Shown in pieces: positions 52,294 through 61,793 of a DNA stretch of 64,000 nt. Below the pieces are notes generated by a model. That model ran no database searches and was not told the origin of the DNA. It saw only the letters and a list, made by a program, of their open reading frames with translations. The DNA is from Lentisphaerota bacterium (GTDB lineage Bacteria > Verrucomicrobiota > Lentisphaeria > Victivallales > UBA1829). Positions within the stretch are counted from its first letter, which is position 1. Each line of letters opens with the position of its first letter. The DNA lies in assembly GCA_015061915.1 (NCBI GenBank), contig SUVR01000008.1, positions 55,262-119,261 of the forward strand. The letters are read 5' to 3'. The position numbers were made by a program, and so were the translations under genes.

Positions 52294-54510
52294 TTACGGC
52301 ATGGGGATGTCGATAAACTCATAGATTCCGGGCTTGCAGGATTTTTTGCAGCCGCAGGGCAGGATGACTTCCGCCTTGCAGCCTTCGGGAACGGTCACGC
52401 GGATGAACACGGTATCGTCCTTTTCATTGTACTGCCATTCCGTGATGTATCCCCGGTGCTGTGCCTTGAACGAGCCCCACTCCCGGATGATCTCCGGCTG
52501 GATCGTCAGGTTTTTGTAACCCGGTTTCGCCGCAGAGAAACGGAATCCGCCGGGATACTTGAAACACCATGCGCTCAAGTCGCCGAACATAATGTGGTTC
52601 CAGGAGGCGCCGGTGGACCAGATTTCGTGAAGACTGGTGGCTTTATCCGCAATGACCCAGTGTGCCCAGCCGGGAAATTCTTCCTGCGTGAAGAACTTTG
52701 CCGCAAGTTCGGCGTATCCGTTGTCCGCCAGGACACGGGGAACGACCTTCGCCCCGATGATCCCGAACTGAGCTGTGGCACCGCATCCTTCCACACATTC
52801 GGCAAGACGCTTGACCGTGGCTTTCCGGATCGCTTCGTTGGGACAGAGTCCGAAGTACAGTGCCGCACCCATTGCGGTCAGTTCGCCATCCGCATAGATC
52901 CCTTTTCCCTTGTAAAACGCCTTGTGAAACGCTTTTCTGACAAAGGCGGCGTCCTTGCGGAATTTTGCGGCATCGGCGGGGACTTTGAGCAGATCGGCAA
53001 TGTCGGCTGCCATGATCAGCAGACTGTACCGGATGGCGGTATTGGTCAGCCGTTCGTCCACCATTTTTGCCGGATCGCTGCACCAGTCGCCAAGCCCGAA
53101 CTGCGTGATGCCGTCCACTGCCATAGCGTCGGCGTGGTCCAGATAGCATTTCATACTTTCGTAATTTTCTTTCAGGATTGCGGTATCGCCTGTGTAGAGA
53201 TAGACATTCCACGGAATGACGAACAGCGCGCTGTCCCACGCCGGACCGTTGCCCCAGTTGAAGCCCCAACCACCGGTGGGAACGATCCCCGGCAGATTGC
53301 CGTCTGCCAGCTGACAATCCCGCATGGTGGCGATCCACTGGCGGTAACTGGGGGCGGCGTCGAAGTTGCAGAGACCGGTTTCGGATGCCAGCTGGGCATC
53401 GCCGGTCCAGCCGTTCTTTTCCCGGTGGGGGCAGTCGGTGGGAATGCCCACAAAGTTGGCGAGGTAGGAGCGCCGGGTCAGGGTCTGGAGAGTGTTGATC
53501 ATAGCGTTGCCGGACTCAAAAGAGCCCACTTCATCGAAGTCGGTATTGACGATCCGTGCCTCGATCTTCTGAAGTTTTGCCTTGCCTTCAATCGTGACTT
53601 TCACGTATTGGAAGCCGTGATAGGTGAAGCAGGGTTCCCACGTTTCACCATCGGCTGCGCCTTTGAGGATGTATTCATCTGTCTGCCAGCGGTCTTCCAG
53701 AAAATTGGTGAACTGCTGTTCTGCCTTGCTGAGAGAGCCGTCTTTATTGATCCGTTCCGCATATTCCAGCGTGACTTTTGCACCGGCTTCGCCTTTGACG
53801 GCGATCCGGGCGTGACCGGCGATGTTTCTGCCCAGATCGTACACGCCTTTCTTTGTCGTGACGGTCAGTTCCTGTGTGTCCACAATGCGGATGGGGACGC
53901 AGGTTTGTTCTTCCAGCAGACCGCCGGGCGGACGGATGTACCACGCCGATTTCCAGTTGGAATCATCGAACTTCACTTTGCTGAAATCGCCGTTGAACTC
54001 TTTGCGGGCATCGTATGTTTCGCCGTTGCGGAGACCATCGAACACGATGGGACCTTCGTTGGTTGCTTTCCATTTTTCATCGGATGCGACAAGCAGTTTC
54101 CCCCTGGCGTCCCGCAGTTCCAGACGCATCTTCGGCACATCGCGCCAGCACGCTTTTTCCAGCACCCACATACCGGGGGTGTGACAGTTGTACCAGCCGG
54201 TACCGAGGACAATGCCGATGGCGTTTCTGCCCTTTTTCAGATGTTTGGAGACATCGTGCACCACATAACGCACGTGTTTATCGAAGCGGCTGACCACGGG
54301 ATCCAGCACATGATCGCCCACCCGTTTGCCGTTGATGAAAAGTTCGTAGTAGCCCAGTCCGCAGATCGCTACTTTTGCACCGGTGACCGGGGAATCGCAG
54401 GTGAATTCCTGACGCAGGTACGGCGCCGGCTTTGTGGTTGTCTCAAAGTTGCAGAAGAGTCCGCTCAACGTGATCCAGCGGGAATCCTGATTTCTGGTAA
54501 AAAATTTCAT
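52294..54510 (-). CDS. Alpha-L-rhamnosidase, GH78
   Basis: Removes terminal alpha-L-rhamnose from glycans or glycosides. The 738-residue protein has an N-terminal beta-sandwich (GYYELFINGKRVGDHVLDP), the catalytic (alpha/alpha)6 barrel with the family motif DCPHREKNGWTGDAQ holding an acidic catalytic candidate, and DALFV-like WDSALFVIPWNVYLYTGD. The C-terminal beta domain closes it. No signal peptide is seen, so it likely acts in the cytoplasm on imported oligosaccharides. ATG 54510 follows AAAGGA; 24 upstream codons are not needed. It stands alone and fits the pectin/rhamnogalacturonan theme. Confidence 0.92.
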   Translation of the reverse strand: MKFFTRNQDSRWITLSGLFCNFETTTKPAPYLRQEFTCDSPVTGAKVAICGLGYYELFINGKRVGDHVLDPVVSRFDKHVRYVVHDVSKHLKKGRNAIGIVLGTGWYNCHTPGMWVLEKACWRDVPKMRLELRDARGKLLVASDEKWKATNEGPIVFDGLRNGETYDARKEFNGDFSKVKFDDSNWKSAWYIRPPGGLLEEQTCVPIRIVDTQELTVTTKKGVYDLGRNIAGHARIAVKGEAGAKVTLEYAERINKDGSLSKAEQQFTNFLEDRWQTDEYILKGAADGETWEPCFTYHGFQYVKVTIEGKAKLQKIEARIVNTDFDEVGSFESGNAMINTLQTLTRRSYLANFVGIPTDCPHREKNGWTGDAQLASETGLCNFDAAPSYRQWIATMRDCQLADGNLPGIVPTGGWGFNWGNGPAWDSALFVIPWNVYLYTGDTAILKENYESMKCYLDHADAMAVDGITQFGLGDWCSDPAKMVDERLTNTAIRYSLLIMAADIADLLKVPADAAKFRKDAAFVRKAFHKAFYKGKGIYADGELTAMGAALYFGLCPNEAIRKATVKRLAECVEGCGATAQFGIIGAKVVPRVLADNGYAELAAKFFTQEEFPGWAHWVIADKATSLHEIWSTGASWNHIMFGDLSAWCFKYPGGFRFSAAKPGYKNLTIQPEIIREWGSFKAQHRGYITEWQYNEKDDTVFIRVTVPEGCKAEVILPCGCKKSCKPGIYEFIDIPMP

Positions 54511-54600
54511 AAAATGTGTTTCCTTTCTGTTCGTTTCTCTTAATTTATGCATGGTTACGGAAAAAATCAAGCATAGTTTCATTTTTGAACGGAAATTTTG

Positions 54601-54629
54601 TTGAAAAATCCCGCCGTGCGTGCTATATT
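54601..54629 (+). promoter_or_regulatory. Promoter of lysS
   Basis: TTGAAA (54601-54606), a 17-base spacer and TATATT (54624-54629), about 60 bases before the lysS ATG. Confidence 0.6.
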
Positions 54630-54690
54630 AAAAAGATAATTGATTTTGCAATAAATACCACAAAACAGATACGGAAGGAAAGAACGGATC

Positions 54691-56211
54691 ATGTGTGCAG
54701 AAGAGCTCAATGAAGCCGCAGCTGCAGAAGCAGCACAGGAACAGCAGAAGCAGGACGACATCTTTACGCAGCGTCTTGCCAAGAAACAGGAACTGGAAGA
54801 AGCCGGGATCAAGCCCTACGGGATCAAGGTGGATGGTCTCCTGCCCAGCGCAGAAGTCCTTTCCAAGTATATCCCGGATGTGGAAAATACGGAAGAATTC
54901 AAGGTTGCCGGTCGTCTTGTCGGTCTGCGTGTGATGGGCAAGGCATCCTTCGCACATCTGAAGGACGATTCCGGCAAGATCCAGCTGTATGTCCAGCGGG
55001 AAAATCTGGGCGAAGAAGAATACAAACGCTTCAAGAAACTGGATATCGGCGACATCATCGCGGTCAGCGGTATTCTTTTCACTACCAAGACCGGCGAGAT
55101 CACCCTCAAAGCCCACTCCTACACCATGCTTTCCAAGAGTCTGCGTCCCCTGCCGGAAAAATGGCACGGGCTGACCGATATGGAACAGCGCTACCGTCAG
55201 CGCTATCTGGACCTGATCGTGAACGATGACAGCAAGGCGCTGCTCAAGAAGCGTATCACGATTATTCGTGAGATTCGCAATTATCTGGAATCCAAGGGGT
55301 TCATGGAAGTGGAAACCCCCATGCTCCAGTACATTCCCGGTGGTGCTGCCGCCACGCCGTTCAAGACCCATTACAACGCCCTGAATTGCGATATGTTCAT
55401 GCGTATCGCTCCGGAACTCTACCTGAAGCGTCTGCTGGTCGGCGGCTTTGAAAAAGTCTTTGAACTGAACCGCAACTTCCGTAACGAAGGGATCAGCCGC
55501 CGTCACAATCCGGAGTTCACCATGCTGGAACTTTATCAGGCATACGGCAACTGCCAGACCATGCAGGAATTGATCGAAGATATGGTGACCACTGTTGCCA
55601 TGAAAGTCTTTGGCACCCTTCAGATCCAGATCTCCGAAGACAAGACGATCGACCTGACCCGTCCCTGGAGACGCGCCCCCTACAAAGACCTCATCAAGGA
55701 AAAGATGGGCGATGACTGGTTCGATATTTCCCAGAGCGAAAAGTACAAACGCGCCAAAGCCATCGGTGCACAGGTCATGCCGGACTTCACGGATCTGGAA
55801 ATCACCCACGAAATCTATGAAAAATTCATCGAACAGACCCTGATCCAGCCCACGTTCGTGACCCGTCTGCCCGCCGAACTGGTCCCTCTCGCCAAAAAGT
55901 GCGAAGACGATCCCACGCTGGTGGATGTGTACGAACTGGAAATCAACGGTCAGGAAATCAGCCCGGGCTACTCCGAACTCAATGACCCCATCGAACAGCG
56001 CAAGCGCTTCATGGAGCAGGTCACGCTCACCGGCGGCGACCCGGCACAGGCTGTGGATGGCGACTTCCTTACCGCACTGGAATACGGTATGCCCCCCGCA
56101 GGCGGTATGGGGATCGGTATTGACCGCCTCGTGATGCTGCTCACCGGCACGGAATCGATCCGTGACGTGGTGCTCTTCCCGCAGCTCCGTCCCCGTGCAA
56201 ACAACATCTGA
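54691..56211 (+). CDS. lysS: Lysyl-tRNA synthetase (class II)
   Basis: Charges tRNA-Lys. The 506-residue protein has a low-complexity N-terminus rich in A, E and Q (NEAAAAEAAQEQQKQDD), the OB-fold anticodon domain (VAGRLVGLRVMGKASFAHL), motif 2 (FELNRNFRNEGISRRHNPEF) and motif 3 (GMGIGIDRLVMLLTG, ending VLFPQLRP). It is full length. GGAAGG precedes the ATG. It is followed by purO after 37 bases with AGGAG in the gap, so the two may share a transcript. Confidence 0.96.
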   Translation: MCAEELNEAAAAEAAQEQQKQDDIFTQRLAKKQELEEAGIKPYGIKVDGLLPSAEVLSKYIPDVENTEEFKVAGRLVGLRVMGKASFAHLKDDSGKIQLYVQRENLGEEEYKRFKKLDIGDIIAVSGILFTTKTGEITLKAHSYTMLSKSLRPLPEKWHGLTDMEQRYRQRYLDLIVNDDSKALLKKRITIIREIRNYLESKGFMEVETPMLQYIPGGAAATPFKTHYNALNCDMFMRIAPELYLKRLLVGGFEKVFELNRNFRNEGISRRHNPEFTMLELYQAYGNCQTMQELIEDMVTTVAMKVFGTLQIQISEDKTIDLTRPWRRAPYKDLIKEKMGDDWFDISQSEKYKRAKAIGAQVMPDFTDLEITHEIYEKFIEQTLIQPTFVTRLPAELVPLAKKCEDDPTLVDVYELEINGQEISPGYSELNDPIEQRKRFMEQVTLTGGDPAQAVDGDFLTALEYGMPPAGGMGIGIDRLVMLLTGTESIRDVVLFPQLRPRANNI

Positions 56212-56248
56212 ACCGAAAACAAACACAAACAATCAGGAGAATATAACC

Positions 56249-56890
56249 ATGTCCATTTATCTTGGCAGAATCGTTGCCGCCGGTCTGACCCGTGACGGCA
56301 AAGCCGTTGCCGCGTACCGCGTTTCCTCCCGTTCCTTCCCGAACCGCACGGCGAACCTGAAAGACAATCAGATCTCCATCATCCCCCGCCCCGGCTGCGA
56401 AGGGGACCTTGCGAAGAACCCGTACATTGCATACAACTGCGTGCGCCTCTGCAACGGCGTGGCTCTGGCGACCAACGGCTCCCAGACGGACCCGATCATC
56501 GAAAAGATCATCTCCGGTATGTCTGTCCGCGATGCCTTTGCGCTTTCTCTGCTGGCAATGGACTATGAAAAAGACCATCTGGACACCCCCCGTATTGCGG
56601 CGGCTGTGGATGCCAATACCGGGATCACCACGCTGGGGATCATCCGCAAGGATGCGCTGCTGGTGCGTCAGTTTGTGGCGAAACCGGGCGAGATCCGCTT
56701 CGTTTCCACCTACGAAATGAACCGTCCCTGCGACGAAAACTTCGACGATGGCTTTGACGCTCTCACTGCGCAGGAAAGCTGCGAATATGTGATCCGCGGC
56801 GGTCGTTTCGCCGAATTTGAACATCCCGTCACAGCTGCGGCTGCCGTCTGGAACGGCTCTGCATACGATCTTGCCGCACAGGATGCCTGA
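56249..56890 (+). CDS. purO: IMP cyclohydrolase, archaeal PurO type
   Basis: Closes FAICAR to IMP, the last step of purine synthesis. The 213-residue protein has the PurO opening IYLGRIVAAGLTRDGK and AYRVSSRSFPNR, as in the archaeal enzyme, with no resemblance to the cyclohydrolase half of PurH. ATG 56249 follows AGGAG; a frame extending 29 codons upstream overlaps lysS and is not used. Its stop overlaps the ATG of the helicase by one base. With the free AICAR transformylase at 32369, it replaces bifunctional PurH. Confidence 0.88.
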   Translation: MSIYLGRIVAAGLTRDGKAVAAYRVSSRSFPNRTANLKDNQISIIPRPGCEGDLAKNPYIAYNCVRLCNGVALATNGSQTDPIIEKIISGMSVRDAFALSLLAMDYEKDHLDTPRIAAAVDANTGITTLGIIRKDALLVRQFVAKPGEIRFVSTYEMNRPCDENFDDGFDALTAQESCEYVIRGGRFAEFEHPVTAAAAVWNGSAYDLAAQDA

Positions 56891-58935
56891 TGGCAAAATC
56901 CATTCTTGACGGCTTGAACCCGGAACAGCTGGAGGCTGTCCGGACTACCGAGGGACCGGTGCTTGTACTTGCCGGTGCCGGTACCGGCAAGACCCGTGTG
57001 ATCACAGCGCGTATTGCGTACATGATCGAACAGGGGATCGATCCGGCGTCCATTCTCGGTGTGACCTTCACCAATAAAGCGGCGAAGGAAATGCGGGAGC
57101 GTATCCGGAAGATCGTGTCTGCCGAAGCGGCGGCTGCGGTCACGCTGGGGACGTTCCACTCATTCTGCGCCCGGGTCCTGCGCCGGGACATCCGTTATGC
57201 CGGGAACTACGATTCCAATTACAGCATAGCGGATACTGCCGACCAGACCAGCATTGCCCGTCAGGCGGCTGCGGAACTTGGCTATGCGAAGGATGAGATC
57301 CCAACGGCGGAGGCGGTGAACTTTATCGGTCACTGCAAAAACCGGATGTGGACCCCCGAAGATGCCTTGAACGATGCCGCAGAGAACCGCCCTGCCAATC
57401 AGGTGCTGGCGGAAGTCTATGAACGCTACCAGAAACTGCTGGAACTGCAGAATATGGTGGACTTTGATGATATGCTGCTCCTGACGGTCCGTATCCTCGA
57501 AGAACACCCGGATGTGCTTAAACGCTACCGGGAGACTTACAAATATCTGCTTGTGGACGAGTATCAGGACACCAACGCAGCCCAGTTCCGGTTGATCCAG
57601 CTTCTTGCCGGTGAACGGAAAAATCTCTGCGTGGTGGGTGATGACGACCAGAGCATTTATGCCTGGCGCGGTGCGGATGTTTCCAATATTCTGGACTTCC
57701 CCCGCTACTTCCCCGGCACGAAAGAAGTCAAACTGGAGCAGAACTACCGCTCCACCAATAACATCCTTGCCACGGCAAATGCTGTGATCGCCCCCAACTC
57801 CGCCCGGTACTGCAAGAACCTCTGGTCCTCCAAGGGGCAGGGGGAGATCATCCGGATCATCCGGCTGGATAACGGGGATGCCGAGGCAAAATTTGTGGTC
57901 AATGCTATTTTCGATCTGAAAGCGGCGAACCCGGATTACAATTATTCCGATTTTGCGATCCTTTACCGCTCCAACTATCTTTCCCGCGCCTTTGAAATGG
58001 CGTTCCGGAATGTGGGGATCCGCCCGAAGATCATCGGAGGGCAGGAGTTCTTCCAGCGGAAAGAAGTCAAGGATGCTGCCGCCTACCTGAAACTGATCCT
58101 GAATCCCCGTGATGACCAGAGTCTGTTGCGGATCATTTCCCTGCCGCCCCGGGGGATCGGCGATAAAGCGATCCTTTCTCTGCGCAATCTCCGGCACGTA
58201 ACCGGGATCCCCCTCTCCGAACTGCTGGACCACCCGGACTATCTGAAAACGGTCAGTTCCACTGCCGCTGCCGGTGCAAGAGGTCTTGCCGCCGCTCTGA
58301 AAAATGCAAAAGCACTCTTTGCCGAGCCCGGCGATCTGTACTTCAAGGCGCAGCAGTTACTGCGGGAGACCGGATACATTGACGGTCTGCAACGGATCTA
58401 TAAGGACATCAAGGAAGCGGAGACCCGCCGGGAAAACGTGTTTGAATTTCTGAACTATATCGGGAAATTTGAAAGCGAAAAGCAGGGGCAGTGTCACCTT
58501 GCCGACTTTCTGGAAAGTTATTCCCTTATGGACGATAACGACCGGACGGAGGATGACGACGACCGGGACGCTCCCATCATGACCACGGTCCACGCCTCCA
58601 AGGGGCTGGAATTTCCTGTTGTCTTTGTGGTTGGTATGGAGCAGAATCTTTTTCCTCACGAGCGTTCTCTTGCAGAAGGCAGTGTGGAGGAAGAACGGCG
58701 TCTGTTCTATGTGGCAGTGACCCGTGCCCGAGAACAGCTTTTCCTGACCTGCGCCCGGGAACGGTACAAGTTCAAGGAATATGTCCGCCAGATCCCGTCC
58801 CACTTCCTCAAGGACGTGCCGGAAGACATCTCCGAAAATCAGGCAGGAAACAGCTTCCTGAAGGTGGCGGACGAAGCCTCCCAGATCGCTATGTTTGAAG
58901 ATCTCATGCGCCAGCTTTCCGACGACGAGGATTGA
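56890..58935 (+). CDS. pcrA: UvrD/PcrA-type DNA helicase
   Basis: A 681-residue superfamily 1 3'-5' helicase. Walker A is AGAGTGKTR near 31-39, with GVTFTNKAAKEMRER, VDEYQDTN, DDDQSIYAWRGA and the final VTRARE motif. It is somewhat shorter than usual at the C-terminus, where the PcrA tail is missing. It acts in repair and in removing recombinases from DNA. TGATG joins it to purO. A terminator follows 32 bases after the stop. Confidence 0.94.
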   Translation: MAKSILDGLNPEQLEAVRTTEGPVLVLAGAGTGKTRVITARIAYMIEQGIDPASILGVTFTNKAAKEMRERIRKIVSAEAAAAVTLGTFHSFCARVLRRDIRYAGNYDSNYSIADTADQTSIARQAAAELGYAKDEIPTAEAVNFIGHCKNRMWTPEDALNDAAENRPANQVLAEVYERYQKLLELQNMVDFDDMLLLTVRILEEHPDVLKRYRETYKYLLVDEYQDTNAAQFRLIQLLAGERKNLCVVGDDDQSIYAWRGADVSNILDFPRYFPGTKEVKLEQNYRSTNNILATANAVIAPNSARYCKNLWSSKGQGEIIRIIRLDNGDAEAKFVVNAIFDLKAANPDYNYSDFAILYRSNYLSRAFEMAFRNVGIRPKIIGGQEFFQRKEVKDAAAYLKLILNPRDDQSLLRIISLPPRGIGDKAILSLRNLRHVTGIPLSELLDHPDYLKTVSSTAAAGARGLAAALKNAKALFAEPGDLYFKAQQLLRETGYIDGLQRIYKDIKEAETRRENVFEFLNYIGKFESEKQGQCHLADFLESYSLMDDNDRTEDDDDRDAPIMTTVHASKGLEFPVVFVVGMEQNLFPHERSLAEGSVEEERRLFYVAVTRAREQLFLTCARERYKFKEYVRQIPSHFLKDVPEDISENQAGNSFLKVADEASQIAMFEDLMRQLSDDED

Positions 58936-58967
58936 GTTTTTTCAACTCCCTTTTATGAATCATTCCG

Positions 58968-58994
58968 ATCCGCTCTCCGGAGCGGATTTTTTTT
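58968..58994 (+). terminator. Intrinsic terminator after the helicase
   Basis: ATCCGCTC pairs with GAGCGGAT around a TCCG loop, followed by a T-run. Confidence 0.9.
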
Positions 58995-59017
58995 GTCTCT
59001 TTTTCTGAAATCCCACC

Positions 59018-59045
59018 TTGAAAAGTGGGGCGCAGATGTTATTTT
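59018..59045 (+). promoter_or_regulatory. Promoter of the aldo/keto reductase run
   Basis: TTGAAA (59018-59023), a 16-base spacer and TATTTT (59040-59045). The -35 box lies in the loop of a short inverted repeat, CCCAC with GTGGG. Confidence 0.5.
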
Positions 59046-59073
59046 ATAGACGATAAACGAAAGGACCGGAAAA

Positions 59074-60210
59074 ATGGAAAAAAACAGCTCTGTAACACAC
59101 CGTACGCTGAACGGTCTGACAGTCCCTCTGCTGGGGCTGGGGACTATGCGTCTGCCGCTGAACAGCGAGAACACGGAAGATATTGATTACGCAAAAACCG
59201 CTGAAATGCTGGATCTTGCCATGCAGGCGGGCGTGAATTACATTGATACTGCCTATATGTACCACAATGGCAAGAGTGAAGTCTGCCTGGGAGAGTTGCT
59301 GAAAAAATATCCCCGGTCCAGCTATTTTCTGGTGGACAAGATGCCCTCCTGGTTCGCCAAGAGCGAGGAGGATATTGAAAAGATCTTCAACGAACAGCTG
59401 AAACGCTGTCAAACGGAATATTTTGATTTTTATCTGGTCCACGCAGTGGATCACAACAACTGGGAACTGACCAAAAAGTTTCATGTGGTGGAATTTCTGG
59501 AACAGAAAAAGGCGGAGGGAAAGATCCGGAATCTGGGCTTCTCCTTCCACGATACACCCGAATTCCTGAAAACCGTTGTCGCCCGCAGAAAGTGGGATTT
59601 TGCCCAGATCCAGCTGAACTATCTGGATTGGACCCTGTACCGCTCCCGGGAACAGTACGAGATCCTGGCGGAAAACAATATCCCGGTCATGGTCATGGAA
59701 CCCTTGCGCGGCGGCTCTCTGGCGCTGCTGAACCCGCCTGCCAACGAGATCCTCAAGGCATACAATCCGGATGCAAGCACTGCTTCCTGGGGGCTGCGTT
59801 ATGTGGCGAGTCTGCCCAATGTGCTGTGCGTGCTTTCCGGTATGTCCAACCCCGAACAGATGCAGGATAACCTCCGCACCTTCACCGACTTCAAGCCCCT
59901 GACCGATGAAGAACGGGCTGTCCTTGAAAAAGCCCTTGCCGCCTACCGCAAACAGCTGGCAGTTCCGTGTACCGCCTGCCGTTACTGTATGCCGTGTCCT
60001 GCGGGCGTGGAGATCCCCCGGATCTTTGCATTGTACAACCAGTACACGATCACCAGTCACAAATGGGTGTTCCAGAACAGCTACAATACGATCCCGGCGG
60101 AAAATCAGGCGTCTGCCTGCGTGAACTGCGGGAAGTGTGCGGAACATTGCCCCCAGAAGATCCGGATCCCCGGTATGCTTCAGAAGATCCACAACGAAGT
60201 CAATTCATAA
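59074..60210 (+). CDS. Aldo/keto reductase with C-terminal 4Fe-4S clusters
   Basis: A 378-residue oxidoreductase. The N-terminal aldo/keto reductase barrel shows LGLGTMRLP, YIDTAYMYHNG with the catalytic aspartate and tyrosine, and DFYLVHAVD with the histidine. From about 300 a ferredoxin-like end follows with two cysteine groups, CTACRYCMPCP and CVNCGKCAEHCP. The clusters suggest electron input from ferredoxin rather than only NADPH. It leads a run of six closely spaced genes that includes an FAD oxidoreductase, a possible electron partner. The substrate is unknown. Confidence 0.9.
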   Translation: MEKNSSVTHRTLNGLTVPLLGLGTMRLPLNSENTEDIDYAKTAEMLDLAMQAGVNYIDTAYMYHNGKSEVCLGELLKKYPRSSYFLVDKMPSWFAKSEEDIEKIFNEQLKRCQTEYFDFYLVHAVDHNNWELTKKFHVVEFLEQKKAEGKIRNLGFSFHDTPEFLKTVVARRKWDFAQIQLNYLDWTLYRSREQYEILAENNIPVMVMEPLRGGSLALLNPPANEILKAYNPDASTASWGLRYVASLPNVLCVLSGMSNPEQMQDNLRTFTDFKPLTDEERAVLEKALAAYRKQLAVPCTACRYCMPCPAGVEIPRIFALYNQYTITSHKWVFQNSYNTIPAENQASACVNCGKCAEHCPQKIRIPGMLQKIHNEVNS

Positions 60211-60231
60211 ATAACAGAAGGAATAACGAAC

Positions 60232-60969
60232 ATGATCAATCTGCCCATTGCATTACAGGTCTACTCCCTGCGCGGAATCTACGGCGAAAACCCGTTGAAA
60301 GCCATGAAGATCGCCAAAGAAGCCGGTTACGACGGCGTGGAATTTTACGGCGATGAATACATGAATGAGTTTTATGCTGCCCTCCTGAAACAGACCGGAC
60401 TTGTCTGCGCCGGCTGGCATACCGGACTGGATGCGTTGGAAAATGATTTTGAGAAAGTCGTTGCCCGCAATATTGCCGTCGGCAACCGTTATATCTGCGT
60501 GCCGTGGTACAACTGCGATTCTCTCGACGGCTGGAAAAGTTTTGCCGACCGCCTCAATAAGATGGCGGAACGCCTCGCTCCCTACGGGATCCGGACCGGC
60601 TATCACAGCCACGCTCACGACCACACGGAAGTAAACGGCTATGTGCCGTGGGATGTGGTGGCGGAAAACACGGACAGCAAAGTGATCCTGCAGATCGATA
60701 CCGGTAACGCCCTCGCTGCGGGGATCGATGTGATGGCAGCCGTGAAGAAATATCCCGGCAGAAACCAGTCCATCCACTTCAAGCCCTATGCCAAAGAAGG
60801 CGGCTATGTGCCGTTCATCGGCAAGGATGATATTGACTGGAACGCCATGCTCCGCTGGTGCGAAACGGATGGCGCCACGGAATGGGCGGTTGTGGAATAT
60901 GAAGATACTGCCGCGCCCGTGGAAGGCGTGACCGATTCGCTCGCTTACCTGCGCAGTCTTCAGGCATAA
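60232..60969 (+). CDS. Sugar phosphate isomerase/epimerase (TIM barrel)
   Basis: A 245-residue protein of the AP-endonuclease-2-like TIM barrel family. Visible blocks are ALQVYSLRGIYGENPLKAMK, GYDGVEFYGD, GYHSHAHDHTEV with likely metal-binding histidines, LQIDTGNALAAG and WAVVEYEDT. Members are sugar isomerases or epimerases, for example of inositol or ketohexoses. GAAGGA precedes the ATG. It is the second gene of the run, 21 bases after the aldo/keto reductase. Confidence 0.88.
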   Translation: MINLPIALQVYSLRGIYGENPLKAMKIAKEAGYDGVEFYGDEYMNEFYAALLKQTGLVCAGWHTGLDALENDFEKVVARNIAVGNRYICVPWYNCDSLDGWKSFADRLNKMAERLAPYGIRTGYHSHAHDHTEVNGYVPWDVVAENTDSKVILQIDTGNALAAGIDVMAAVKKYPGRNQSIHFKPYAKEGGYVPFIGKDDIDWNAMLRWCETDGATEWAVVEYEDTAAPVEGVTDSLAYLRSLQA

Positions 60970-60986
60970 GACAGGAGAATTCGACT

Positions 60987-61781
60987 ATGGCTCTTATGCA
61001 ATGCTCTTTTTTCTCCGAGTCTCTGGGAATGTGTACCAGTGCGAATGTGATCGTGCCGCAGCCCACCCTCGGTCAGATCGGGCTGGAAGGGAAAGGTTCT
61101 CCTGCCGGCTGTCCGGTGCTGTATCTGCTGCACGGGCTTTCCGACGACCACTCCATCTGGCTCCGCCGCACCAGCATTGAACGTTATGCCACGGCGTTCG
61201 GGATCGCGGTCGTGATGCCCCATGGATACCGCAGTTTTTACACGGATCAGGTCAAGACGAACATCAAATACTGGCAGTACATCAGCGATGAACTGCCGAA
61301 GTTGATCAACGGCTTTTTCAAGTTCTCCCGGAAGCGGGAGGATACCTTCGTTGCCGGTTTGAGCATGGGCGGTTACGGTGCTATGAAGCTGGCGTTCAAC
61401 AAGCCGGAAATGTTCGCAGCTGCCGGATGTTTCTCCAGCGTGGTACGCCCGTGGCAGTTTGTGGATGCAGCTCCCAATATGAAGGCGGAACTGCAGTGTC
61501 TGTTCGGGGACGATCTGGCTGCCAATGTCGGCACGCTGAACGACCCCCTTGCCATGTCGGAAAAACAGGTCAAAGCCGGTATTCCGCTGACGGAAGTCTA
61601 TCAGGCTTGCGGCACGGAGGACTTCCTTTACTCGGAAAATCAGATTCTCCGGGAACATCTGACGGCGATCGGGTATCCATTTACCTATCACGAAGAACCC
61701 GGATGTCACGAATGGGGCTTCTGGGATCGTCAGGTGCTGGCATATCTGAACTGGCTGAAAGAAAAAAATCTGCTCAAGTAA
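60987..61781 (+). CDS. Alpha/beta-hydrolase esterase
   Basis: A 264-residue esterase of the EstA/S-formylglutathione-hydrolase-like family. The nucleophile lies in GLSMGGYGAM, the acid is probably in CGTEDFLY and the histidine in GCHEWGFW. LYLLHGLSDDHSIW is the oxyanion-hole motif. There is no signal peptide. In glycan-degrading bacteria such enzymes remove acetyl or other acyl groups from sugars, which fits the neighbouring sugar isomerase, but the substrate is not known. AGGAG precedes the ATG. Confidence 0.88.
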   Translation: MALMQCSFFSESLGMCTSANVIVPQPTLGQIGLEGKGSPAGCPVLYLLHGLSDDHSIWLRRTSIERYATAFGIAVVMPHGYRSFYTDQVKTNIKYWQYISDELPKLINGFFKFSRKREDTFVAGLSMGGYGAMKLAFNKPEMFAAAGCFSSVVRPWQFVDAAPNMKAELQCLFGDDLAANVGTLNDPLAMSEKQVKAGIPLTEVYQACGTEDFLYSENQILREHLTAIGYPFTYHEEPGCHEWGFWDRQVLAYLNWLKEKNLLK

Positions 61782-61793
61782 GGAGATTTGAGA

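Noticed and set aside
52456..54543. A plus-strand frame of 695 codons opposite the rhamnosidase gene
   Set aside because: The minus strand encodes a full GH78 enzyme; the plus-strand translation has no recognisable domain or ribosome-binding site.
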